Source of the DNA: JBLMZI01 sp050258755
Lineage (GTDB): Bacteria > Bacillota > Syntrophomonadia > Syntrophomonadales > DTU052
Reading direction: 5' to 3'
Length of the DNA: 64,000 nt
Assembly: GCA_050258755.1 (NCBI GenBank)
Contig: JBLMZI010000003.1
Coordinates: 160,128-224,127, forward strand
Shown here: positions 8,332-15,791 of the stretch, piece by piece
Layout of the letters: every line of letters begins with the position of its first letter
Position numbering within the stretch: position 1 is the stretch's first letter
The notes under the pieces: model-generated
Database searches by the model: none
The model's input: the letters and a program-made list of their open reading frames with translations, nothing else
What the model was told of the DNA's origin: nothing
Position numbers and translations under genes: made by a program

Positions 8332-10462
8332 ATTGTCCCGGTTGATCTGCCTGGGCCGAGGACACCGGCAGGCTGAAAAGGAAGGAGCTGCCCTGGCCAA
8401 TTTCGCTTTCGACCCAGATGCGGCCGCCGTGGGCTTCCACGATCAGCTTGCAGATCGGAAGACCGAGGCCGGTTCCCCGCGGCCGATCAGTCAGGGTATC
8501 CCCGACCTGCTTGAATTTCTTGAATACCTGAGGCTGGTCCTCCGGGGCGATGCCGGTGCCGGTATCAATGACGCTGAAAACGACCTGTTCGTTTTGCAGG
8601 GCTGCCCGGCAGGTAATGGTCCCTTGATCGGTAAACTTCACCGCGTTGGAAATGAGATTAATCATCACCTGAATCAGGCGGTCCCGGTCCCCGCGAACCA
8701 ACGGAAGATTCGGTTCGATTTCCTCGACCATCCGGAGCTCTTTCTGCTCCAGCAGCCCCTGGGTCGCAATACTGGCGCGCTCAATAATATTGGCGGCAGC
8801 GAGGTCTTCCATCCGGTATTCCACCCCGCCGGCTTCAATCTTGGTCAGATCCAGCACGTCGTTTAACAGGTCGGTCAGCCGTTTGCCTTCCGCGAGAATA
8901 ATGTCCAGATTCCGATGTACCTTGCGCCTGGCCCGATCGACCGCGGGATCGCCGGGCGGTACCAGCGGCAGCAGAATATCCTCCAGCTGCTTTTGGGTCA
9001 AATCGGCAAAGCCGAGCACCGAAGTCAGCGGTGTTCTGATTTCATGGGAGACAATGGATAGGAAATCGGTTTTGGCCCGGTCGATATCCTTCAACTGCTT
9101 GTTCGCCAGCTCCAGCTCGACGGTCCTTTTATGAATCAGGCCTTCCAGGTGATTGGTCATGTTTTCAACGGTTGCGAATGCTTTCGTAAATCGGGCGGCC
9201 AGCACAAAGGCCTGGGAGAGAATAAAGAAAAACACGCCGAAGTCGAGCAGGTACATGGGTGACCAGACCGGCGGCTGGAAGAGTGAATTCGAAATCAGCG
9301 CGTCATTGACGGCGGTCAGCAGTAAAAACAGGCTTCCGCAGAGGAAGATGGCGGCGCCTCTGCGGCGGTGGTAGATTGCCCTGGGCAGAACCACGATCAT
9401 GATGTAGCCCAGGCCGCCGCCAATAGCGACGAGCTGAAACGACCGAATGAAGAAGGTGTAAATCAGCGGTGGAAACAAGAGCACGGTGGCAATGTAAAAC
9501 CCGGTTACGATCCACCAGAAGATGACGACTCTGCGGGAATACTCGCGCTGATACAGATCATGGACAAAGGTATTCAGCAGGGCGAAAGCCAGGTAGAGCG
9601 GGATGTACTGCAGGGCAAACAGCGCATTCCAATCCAGGCCGGGGTCGACGAGTTTCAGAATGGTTTCACCTTTCGCGCCCACATGCAGGGTGACCAGGAA
9701 ACACATGACCGCAAAATAAAGCGACGACCGTTCCATCGGCCTCAGCACGAAAATCCCCAGATGATAGAGCACCATGATCAGAAAGGCGCCGGCCAGAAAA
9801 ACGGCAATCGCCAGCGAACGGGTATGGTAGCTGTTGACGGCGCTGCTCGAACCGAGCCGGATGGGGGTCCAAAAGCCTCCATTGCGATGGTGGTAATTGG
9901 AGATTTGCATGATGATCTCGATGTTTTTCGATCCGGGAGAGAAATGCACCAGGTTTGGATCGCCCGATGGCTGCGAAGTCAAAGCGGTTGTTCCCACCTT
10001 GCCTTTTTCAGCGGCCAGTTTGCCGTTGATAAAAAGCCGGTATGCAGTGCCGTGGTAATACAGCTTCAAGCCAAGAGCGGGCTGAATCCGGTTGGTTTTC
10101 ACCACCAGCCGGTAGGTGGCGTAACCGGTCCCGGGAAGGCTCCGGCCATGCAGCCGGGTGTCCGCCCAGGAGCGCGGCACATCGATATACGCGGTTTTTA
10201 AAGGCCGATTCGGCCCGGCAAAATCGGCAGGGTTGAGCAGCTGATGCCAGTAGAATTCCCACTGGCCGTTGAGTGGATAGAGCGCCTGCTGATCCAGCGG
10301 ATGTGCGGAAAGATCAAGAACGCCTGCTTTGGCGCGAAACGAATTCCCGGCCAGATAGGTGCTGTCGTGAAGATAGATGCCGGCAAAGCCAAGCAGGGCA
10401 GCGGTCAGAAGGATAGGCACCATCCATTCGTTCAGTAAACGGGCTGTTTTCAGCGTCATCAC
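8330..10462 (-). CDS. 7TM-DISM sensor histidine kinase
   Basis: The 710-residue protein starts with a membrane helix, then an extracellular beta-rich domain of the 7TMR-DISMED2 type (about residues 40-205, containing LNGQWEFYW and the GYATYRL segment). Seven membrane helices follow (about 215-430), then a short coiled coil and a kinase core. The core has the H-box SHEIRTPLT (His near 472), the N-box NLISNAVKFT (near 602), DTGTGI and GTGLGL. It should sense an external ligand, perhaps a carbohydrate, and phosphorylate a partner regulator. No response regulator gene is adjacent, so it is an orphan kinase in this window. The 3' end overlaps the terminator of the converging gene. Confidence 0.9.
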   Translation of the reverse strand: MMTLKTARLLNEWMVPILLTAALLGFAGIYLHDSTYLAGNSFRAKAGVLDLSAHPLDQQALYPLNGQWEFYWHQLLNPADFAGPNRPLKTAYIDVPRSWADTRLHGRSLPGTGYATYRLVVKTNRIQPALGLKLYYHGTAYRLFINGKLAAEKGKVGTTALTSQPSGDPNLVHFSPGSKNIEIIMQISNYHHRNGGFWTPIRLGSSSAVNSYHTRSLAIAVFLAGAFLIMVLYHLGIFVLRPMERSSLYFAVMCFLVTLHVGAKGETILKLVDPGLDWNALFALQYIPLYLAFALLNTFVHDLYQREYSRRVVIFWWIVTGFYIATVLLFPPLIYTFFIRSFQLVAIGGGLGYIMIVVLPRAIYHRRRGAAIFLCGSLFLLLTAVNDALISNSLFQPPVWSPMYLLDFGVFFFILSQAFVLAARFTKAFATVENMTNHLEGLIHKRTVELELANKQLKDIDRAKTDFLSIVSHEIRTPLTSVLGFADLTQKQLEDILLPLVPPGDPAVDRARRKVHRNLDIILAEGKRLTDLLNDVLDLTKIEAGGVEYRMEDLAAANIIERASIATQGLLEQKELRMVEEIEPNLPLVRGDRDRLIQVMINLISNAVKFTDQGTITCRAALQNEQVVFSVIDTGTGIAPEDQPQVFKKFKQVGDTLTDRPRGTGLGLPICKLIVEAHGGRIWVESEIGQGSSFLFSLPVSSAQADQPGQ

Positions 10463-10694
10463 CCCCCGGCAAAGTTGGGCGGGCTGTTTTCGTAAGCTGG
10501 ATATATGCTCAATTCGTGATGGCCTGCGGGTATTCCTCCCGGAGCTTGGCTTGGCAAGACAAGAAACCCCAAAATCTAGCGAAATTCAGCCGGTCTCGGC
10601 CTTGCCCCCAGGTTCGGCGCTGGCCGGATGATCTGGGGAGCCAGGATACTGAAAGTCAATTTGACCCACCAGGGCTATTCCGTCCCGATTAATT

Positions 10695-11681
10695 ATGGTA
10701 AAATTAGACGTGCATTTTTCCTTTCACATTAACTTGCCGGCAGGCTTGAAGAACGGAGTGGTCAACATCCAGAGCTCGACTTTCACCTTTAAAGACACCC
10801 AGGGAAACGAAGTTTTCGTGTACAAATGGATGCCCGACACGGCGCCCAAAGCGATTGTGCAGATTTCTCACGGCATGGTGGAAACAGCTGCGCGGTACGA
10901 ACGGGTGGCCACAGCGCTGACTGCGGAAGGCTACGGCGTCTATGCCAATGATCAGCTTGGACACGGTAAAACCGCAAAAACCTTCGAAGATGTGGGCCAT
11001 TTGGAACCGGGCGGCTTCCATTGGATGCTGATGGCGGTTCACCAACTGACCGGGATCATCAAACAGGAAAACCCGGGTCTGGATGTTTATCTGGTAGCGC
11101 ACAGCATGGGGTCGTTTATTGCCCAGCGTTATGTGCAGGAGTACAGCGGTGAAATCAAGGGACTGGTCCTGTCCGGAACGGCCGGCAAGATGGCCGCACT
11201 CGGCCTGTTAAAGGTGATCAGCGGATTCCAGAAGCTGCTGTTCGGGACAAGAGCCCGGGCTAATTTCCTCCATAAGATGCAGTTCGGCGGCTTCAACAAA
11301 AAGTTTGCGCCCAACCGGACCGAAGCGGACTGGCTGAGCCGGGACAATGCCGAAGTCGACAAATATATCGCCGATCCCTACTGCGGTGTGGTCGCCACCA
11401 TCGGATTTGATTACGAGCTGGCCTGCGGGATGGAAGGTTTGCATGATACCGCGGCGATCAATAAAATTCGAAAAGACCTGCCGATCTATCTGTACAGCGG
11501 CGCGAAGGACCCGGTTGGTGAAGACACCAAATCAGTGCTCAGCCTGATTGAACAGTACCGCCAAGCCGGCATCAAGGATCTTGAGTACAAATTCTACCCG
11601 GATGCGCGGCACGAAACCCTGAATGAGATCAACCGCGACGAGGTAACAGCTGATCTGATCGACTGGCTGAAACGCCACTAA
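10695..11681 (+). CDS. Alpha/beta hydrolase, monoacylglycerol-lipase-like
   Basis: The product is 328 residues from the ATG at 10695. It has the serine-aminopeptidase/Hydrolase_4 layout: oxyanion-region HGMVE (near 59), the nucleophile elbow AHSMGS (S137), a lid region about 165-225, the acid in GAKDPVG and the catalytic His in ARHETLNE. It likely hydrolyses monoacylglycerols or similar lysolipid esters in the cytoplasm. The start is uncertain: the ATG at 10695 lacks a Shine-Dalgarno, and a GTG at 10758 would remove a non-conserved 21-residue leader. It is a single-gene unit closed by a perfect terminator. The 232 bases upstream hold a TTGACC at 10661 but no clear -10. Confidence 0.88.
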   Translation: MVKLDVHFSFHINLPAGLKNGVVNIQSSTFTFKDTQGNEVFVYKWMPDTAPKAIVQISHGMVETAARYERVATALTAEGYGVYANDQLGHGKTAKTFEDVGHLEPGGFHWMLMAVHQLTGIIKQENPGLDVYLVAHSMGSFIAQRYVQEYSGEIKGLVLSGTAGKMAALGLLKVISGFQKLLFGTRARANFLHKMQFGGFNKKFAPNRTEADWLSRDNAEVDKYIADPYCGVVATIGFDYELACGMEGLHDTAAINKIRKDLPIYLYSGAKDPVGEDTKSVLSLIEQYRQAGIKDLEYKFYPDARHETLNEINRDEVTADLIDWLKRH

Positions 11682-11698
11682 ACTACGATCTTTGATTT

Positions 11699-11733
11699 AA
11701 AGGCGCCGGAAAGCTTTTCCGGCGCCTTTTTTT
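11699..11733 (+). terminator. Intrinsic terminator after the hydrolase
   Basis: AAAGGCGCCGGAAA-GC-TTTTCCGGCGCCTTT is a near-perfect hairpin followed by a T-run. Confidence 0.9.
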
Positions 11734-11780
11734 ATGTACCGAGGCGGGGGCTGGTTTGAAAGAGTGGAACTGGCGGGGGT

Positions 11781-12006
11781 CAGCGTGGTTTCGATGGGGC
11801 CGGGCGTGACCTGGCTCTCCGTCGGCTAAAAATCGGCTTTGCCGTGCGAATCGGGGGGACCGTGCGTACAGGCCTCCATGCCTGATACTCCTTGGCGCGG
11901 CATCCGTGCCGCGCCATCCCCCCTGTAGAAATTTCGCACGGCAAAACCGATTTTCTTAACGCCGACTCCGAGAAGGGTCACACCCGGCCCCATCGAAACC
12001 ACGCTG
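11781..12006 (+). repeat. 226-bp structured palindromic element, copy 1
   Basis: The two ends are complementary: CAGCGTGGTTTCGATGGGGC at the left pairs with its reverse complement at the right end, extending over 31 bp with one mismatch. A second nested stem joins CTCCGTCGGC...GCCGTGCGAA to TTCGCACGGC...GCCGACTCCGAG. The interior (11850-11930) has smaller hairpins, including TACAGGC-CTCCAT-GCCTG and GGCGCGGCATCCGTGCCGCGCC. Another copy of exactly the same length lies at 12200-12425 in the opposite orientation. No ORF of normal character fits it. It may be a structured RNA gene or a palindromic mobile unit; I do not recognise it. Confidence 0.8.
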
Positions 12007-12199
12007 GAGAGAGCTTGACTGTCCAAGCTTGTGAGAAATCCCTCCCACCGCTGAATGTAAGAGCCCGACGGTTTACAGACGCAAGTACGATTATCACACT
12101 CATGTGCTGAGGGCCAAGTACCTTGAAGTCGAGGGTTATTTAATAAAGAGAGCTAGGTAAGTCGACTCCAGAAAGCTGGCAGTGCCATCCAGGCAATCT
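12007..12199. other. Spacer between the two 226-bp elements
   Basis: No gene-like ORF is supported here. The segment contains a short palindromic piece (AAGCTTG near 12027) and an AT-rich stretch around 12139-12150 (TTATTTAATAAA). The 3' ends of the two facing elements point into it. Confidence 0.4.
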
Positions 12200-12425
12200 G
12201 GCGCGGGCTTTTGAGAGGACCGGGGATGCCCATTTCGGAGGAGCCGTTCATAAATCCGTTTTGACGTGCGAAATTTCCAGCGGTAGGATGCCACGGCACG
12301 GATGCCGTGGCAAGGAGTATCAGGCAAGGATGCCTGTACGCACGGTCCTACGGCTTCGCACGCCAAAACGAGATTTATAGGCGACGGAGAACAGGGCAGC
12401 CCCGGTCCTCTCAAAAGCCCGCGCC
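12200..12425 (-). repeat. 226-bp structured palindromic element, copy 2 (inverted)
   Basis: Read on the minus strand this copy is colinear with copy 1 over its whole length. Its outer arms, GGCGCGGGCTTTTGAGAGGA and complement, pair over 32 bp with one mismatch but do not resemble the arms of copy 1. The core is highly conserved: ACCGTGCGTACAGGC, GCCTGATACTCCTTG, CGGCATCCGTGCCG and GAAATTTCGCAC are identical in both. The core hairpin reads CCACGGCATCCGTGCCGTGG here and CGCGGCATCCGTGCCGCG in copy 1, a paired change. No target-site duplication is evident. Confidence 0.8.
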
Positions 12426-12485
12426 TTTCCCCCAGCCTGTCGGATGATTCTTTCTTTCAGGGAAAGGCTGATACGAACGAAATGC

Positions 12486-12528
12486 CACCTCCTTCCATAT
12501 GGTGTGTTAACTGCGCGTGAAGGAGGTG
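12486..12528 (+). promoter_or_regulatory. Hairpin that can mask the ribosome binding site
   Basis: CACCTCCTTC (12486-12495) is the exact reverse complement of GAAGGAGGTG (12519-12528), which is the Shine-Dalgarno of the DUF1259 gene. The 10-bp stem with a 23-base loop would hide the ribosome site in the mRNA. This may be a thermosensor-like or ligand- or protein-controlled translation switch; the sequence only shows the potential pairing. Confidence 0.6.
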
Positions 12529-12534
12529 TATTTT

Positions 12535-12987
12535 GTGTTTCGCAGAAACAGCAATCGCGATCTTACCGGAACCGTGCCGGGAGCTGCCGAAGCCCAGCCC
12601 ACCCAGCAGTGCATGCGCTTTGCCGAGATTTTGGGGGCGTCTCCCGGTGTGATCAACGGTGTCTGCACCGCGACCCTGATTCGCAAAATTCCGGTTGAAA
12701 TCATGGGCCGCACCAGCAATTCGGCCTTGTCGCTGGCTGCGATGTTCTCCTATGAATCGCCGGATATGCAGGGCAATAGCTTGAATCTGGGAGAAACGGT
12801 GATCCTGCAGGAAGAAATCAACCCATTTATCACTGAATTAAAAAAACGGGGCATTACGGTGACGGCTTTACACAACCACTGGCTGTTCGAAAAACCGCGT
12901 CTGATGTACATTCACTTTGCCTCGGTAGAACCAGCGCTTGATTTTGCGCGAAAGGTCGCAGAGGCTTTCCGGGTTCTCAAAGCTTAA
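12535..12987 (+). CDS. DUF1259 (LppY/LpqO-like) protein
   Basis: The 150-residue protein matches the DUF1259 pattern: RFAEILGASPGV, then the EIMGRTSNSALSLAAMFSYE segment, and the diagnostic ALHNHWLFEKPRLMYIHFAS motif containing His residues that may bind metal. Family members are usually annotated as LppY/LpqO lipoproteins, but this one lacks a lipobox and looks cytoplasmic. Function is unknown. The GTG at 12535 follows AAGGAGGTG by six to eight bases; a GTG at 12517 lies inside that signal. The ribosome site can pair with an upstream anti-sequence. Confidence 0.82.
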   Translation: MFRRNSNRDLTGTVPGAAEAQPTQQCMRFAEILGASPGVINGVCTATLIRKIPVEIMGRTSNSALSLAAMFSYESPDMQGNSLNLGETVILQEEINPFITELKKRGITVTALHNHWLFEKPRLMYIHFASVEPALDFARKVAEAFRVLKA

Positions 12988-12995
12988 CCCGGCAG

Positions 12996-13032
12996 AATGC
13001 AGCCCGCCGCGATTCAGACAGCGGGCTGCATT
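12996..13032 (+). terminator. Hairpin after the DUF1259 gene
   Basis: AATGCAGCCCGC and GCGGGCTGCATT form a perfect 12-bp stem with a 13-base loop. The following T-tract is poor, so efficiency is uncertain. Confidence 0.6.
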
Positions 13033-13080
13033 CAGTTTCGGCGGAAGGCGGAAATGATGGGAAAGCCCGGCGGTTATCGC

Positions 13081-13110
13081 TTGATACCACAGGGAGCGAA
13101 CGCCTATAAT
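13081..13110 (+). promoter_or_regulatory. Promoter for the DUF445 gene
   Basis: TTGATA (13081-13086) and a perfect TATAAT (13105-13110) are separated by 18 bases, a good vegetative sigma-factor promoter. The start codon is about 140 bases downstream, leaving a long leader in which I see no recognised element. Confidence 0.7.
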
Positions 13111-13250
13111 TGAGCCAGGATTCCAACGCCATTGAGCGGGCCGCCCGTTGGTGCTATACCGCGGGACAGGCCGCCGGAACTTGAATCAAAGGCAGTTCGT
13201 CAAATACCACCGGCCATCCGGCTGGTTGGTTTAGAAGGGGACCCGTCAGA

Positions 13251-14513
13251 ATGAAACGGATGAAAGTGATTGCCACCGGTTTGCTGCTTTTTGCCCTGGT
13301 CGGTTCGATCATTGCCTGGCCCTACCGCCAGAGCTTTGAGGGGGGCTTGATTTTTGCCGCCTTCGAGGCGGCACTCGTGGGTGCGCTCGCCGATTGGTTT
13401 GCGGTATCGGCGCTTTTCCGCCACCCGCTGGGCATGAAGTTTATCCCGCATACCGCGATCATTCCGAACAACCGGGACCGAATTATCGAGGGCATCGTGG
13501 ATATCGTCCAAAACGAATGGCTGAGTGTCAACGTGATCCGAACCCGGATTGTCGATTATCCGATCGTTGACGCCCTGATTTCAGGTCTGGAAACCGAGGA
13601 AGGCGTACGGAGCCTCCGGCGGCTGGCCGGGTCGCTGATCGTCAACACAATAAAGAATGTGGAACCCGAGGATGCCGCCCGGTTTGTTCATCTGGTGCTT
13701 TCTGAAAACGCCGGAGCGATCAAACTGTCCCCGGAATTGGTGGAACGGTTCGAGGATTCGGTAAAAAGCTTGTACGGGAACGACGTAATTCAGTTTTTCC
13801 TGGATTGGAGCATTGCGCTTGCCCAACGACCGGATTTTGAACGACTCGTGCGCACCACCATGCAGAAGGCTGTGGACGAGTATTCGAATCGGGGGGGATT
13901 TTTCCGACGGTTGACCCGGGGGCTGGGCGAGAGTCTGGACATCGTGAATTACGATGAGGCAGCCGAGAGTATTACCCATCGCTTGATCCAGTTTCTGATC
14001 CGGATGAGGGAACCGGCGAATCCGTACCGGCAGCGGGTCAGGGACGAACTGGACCGGGTGCGGCTGGCCAACGCCGATTCCGCGTCTGTGATGATGGAAG
14101 GACTGATGGAAAAGGTAGTCAACACCGAGGACGGCTTGAAGGCGACCATCGAGGTGCTTACCACCTTGAAAAACCAGATGCTGTCCGGCGAAATCGAAGA
14201 ATCCCCGATGGTGAATTACCTGACCGGCCTGGCGGTTGATCAGTTCCAGCTGGTGCAGCGTGATCCGGAACGCAAAGCCGCGGTTGAGAGCTGGATCAAG
14301 AACGAAGTGGTCGGTTTCGTGGAGCGGTATCATAGCGTGATTGGACGCATTGTGCGCGACAACCTGCAGAGCCTCAATGATGATGGCTTTGTCGAATCGC
14401 TGGAGGACAAGGTGGGGGACGACCTGCAGTGGATCCGGGTGAACGGCACCGTGATCGGTTCCCTGGTCGGGATTGCCCAATACCTGATTCTGCACCTGCC
14501 CAGCGTGCTTTAA
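13251..14513 (+). CDS. DUF445 family membrane-associated protein
   Basis: The 420-residue product begins with one hydrophobic helix and then the DUF445 signature EAALVGALADWFAVSALFRHPLG (about residues 39-61), followed by NRDRIIEGI and a long amphipathic helical region. It ends with a second hydrophobic segment (VIGSLVGIAQYLILHLPSVL). This is the layout of E. coli YjiN and Bacillus YheB-like proteins, whose function is not established. The ATG follows AAGGGGA at suitable distance. The gene converges on the YgjP-type gene with only four bases between stop codons. Confidence 0.88.
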   Translation: MKRMKVIATGLLLFALVGSIIAWPYRQSFEGGLIFAAFEAALVGALADWFAVSALFRHPLGMKFIPHTAIIPNNRDRIIEGIVDIVQNEWLSVNVIRTRIVDYPIVDALISGLETEEGVRSLRRLAGSLIVNTIKNVEPEDAARFVHLVLSENAGAIKLSPELVERFEDSVKSLYGNDVIQFFLDWSIALAQRPDFERLVRTTMQKAVDEYSNRGGFFRRLTRGLGESLDIVNYDEAAESITHRLIQFLIRMREPANPYRQRVRDELDRVRLANADSASVMMEGLMEKVVNTEDGLKATIEVLTTLKNQMLSGEIEESPMVNYLTGLAVDQFQLVQRDPERKAAVESWIKNEVVGFVERYHSVIGRIVRDNLQSLNDDGFVESLEDKVGDDLQWIRVNGTVIGSLVGIAQYLILHLPSVL

Positions 14514-14517
14514 CGCC

Positions 14518-15252
14518 TCATTTCACCCAGGCGGGAATGTGCTTCCATCCGGTTGACAGTTCCCGCTTCCACTTTTCATACACCGGTTCATGCGCCTTGA
14601 CCAGCGCCCAAAAGCGGGGAGAATGGTTCATCTCAACCGTATGGCACAATTCATGGATCAGCACATAATGGGTCAATTCACGCGGCAGAAACAGCAGCCG
14701 GTAGTTAAGATTGATATTGCCGGCGCGGGAACAGCTTCCCCAGCGCGTTTTTTGGCCTCGGATGGCGGCCGATTCATAGGATAGCCCGGTGCGTTTCGCG
14801 ATGCCGTCCAGCCAGGGTACCAGGGCTTCGCGGGCCCGCCGTGAAAGCCAGCGCGTCAAAGCGGCCTGCACCGCCGCATCATCTTCAATCGGTCCCGACA
14901 CCACCAGATGGCTCGTACCATCCGTCCGCACACTCGCCGAAGCCGATTCGGTAGCCCGGTATTCCACGCGATAGGACTCTCCGAGTGCGGATAGGCTGAT
15001 CACGTCAGGTCGGGCGCTGTTCGAATCCGGCGGATCGGACAAAATGCCGCCGTAACGGGCCAAATTGGCCTGAACCCAGGCTGCCTTGCTTGCAACCGCT
15101 TCCCGTACCTGCTTCCGGGAACAAGCCCTGGGCGCAGTCACTAAAAGCCCGCGGCCAGGCGCCAGGCGGAGCCGGATGCGTTTGGAACGCGCCGAATAGG
15201 TGACTGTATAGGGAATAACCGTGCCGTCATTGAGTTCCAGAGTATCCTTCAC
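14518..15252 (-). CDS. YgjP-type (DUF45) zinc metalloprotease-like protein
   Basis: The C-terminal half holds the family core: QKTRWGSCSRAGNINLNYRL, then the zinc motif HELCHTVEMNHSPRFW, in which HExxH and a later residue would bind zinc. The N-terminal half is the usual beta-rich DUF45 region with SKRIRLRLAPGRGLLVTAP. I place the start at a GTG (15252) because GGAGG lies five bases before it; the longer frame to 15357 has no ribosome site. This gives 244 residues, normal for the family. Cytoplasmic; physiological substrate unknown. Confidence 0.88.
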   Translation of the reverse strand: MKDTLELNDGTVIPYTVTYSARSKRIRLRLAPGRGLLVTAPRACSRKQVREAVASKAAWVQANLARYGGILSDPPDSNSARPDVISLSALGESYRVEYRATESASASVRTDGTSHLVVSGPIEDDAAVQAALTRWLSRRAREALVPWLDGIAKRTGLSYESAAIRGQKTRWGSCSRAGNINLNYRLLFLPRELTHYVLIHELCHTVEMNHSPRFWALVKAHEPVYEKWKRELSTGWKHIPAWVK

Positions 15253-15494
15253 ACGATCCTCCGAAAAAGCTTTCCAGGTCAATTTTCCTTGCATTGTATC
15301 ATATCCGGGGACGCTGTTCGGGGGATTGTACGCAGTCTTTCCGTTTTTGAAATTCATTTGGACGTAAAAGACGACGAAAACGTTACAACAAGCCCAGCAT
15401 TCGAAGAAAATATTTTTTTATCCTGGAAATGCGAGGAACTTTTGCGAAAACCAACGTCTAAAAAGTAACAGCAGCCAGAAAGGAAGTGTTCGCT

Positions 15495-15707
15495 ATGGGT
15501 CTCCCGCTGAAACAGTATCAACAGAAGGCATTGGCACCGGTTTATTCACTCGATGAATACCGTCAGGGCAAAGAAACCGAATCCGGCTTCGCCCACGCGA
15601 TCCCGTCGGAGCAGTCTGACCGCTTCCTGTACCTCTATCTGGGACTGGTTTCGCTGTACATGACGGGGCAGGTCATCTTCGCCTGTATTCACGGGTGGGG
15701 GATTTAA
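15495..15707 (+). CDS. Small single-pass membrane protein
   Basis: The 70-residue product has a polar N-terminal half (LKQYQQKALAPVYSLDEYRQGKE) and one strong membrane helix near the C-terminus (LYLYLGLVSLYMTGQVIFACI). The ATG at 15495 is preceded by AAGGAAG; a GTG at 15486 overlaps that signal. Codon use resembles its neighbours and a good terminator follows, so it is likely a real gene. I do not recognise the family. Confidence 0.65.
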   Translation: MGLPLKQYQQKALAPVYSLDEYRQGKETESGFAHAIPSEQSDRFLYLYLGLVSLYMTGQVIFACIHGWGI

Positions 15708-15741
15708 CCATATCCATGAATTAAAACGAAAAAAGCATGAG

Positions 15742-15780
15742 AACGAAAAGAGGAGGCCCGAAGGCCTCCTCTTTTCGTTC
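15742..15780. terminator. Bidirectional terminator between converging genes
   Basis: AACGAAAAGAGGAGGCC and GGCCTCCTCTTTTCGTT form a perfect stem with a CGAA tetraloop, usable from both sides. Confidence 0.9.
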
Positions 15781-15791
15781 TGGTTTCGAAT

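Noticed and set aside
11826..12520. Short frames inside the 226-bp elements whose translations resemble one another (e.g. GVSG-x-x-ACTHGP)
   Set aside because: The likeness follows from the conserved nucleotide core. Paired stem changes and lack of ribosome sites argue for RNA or DNA structure, not protein.
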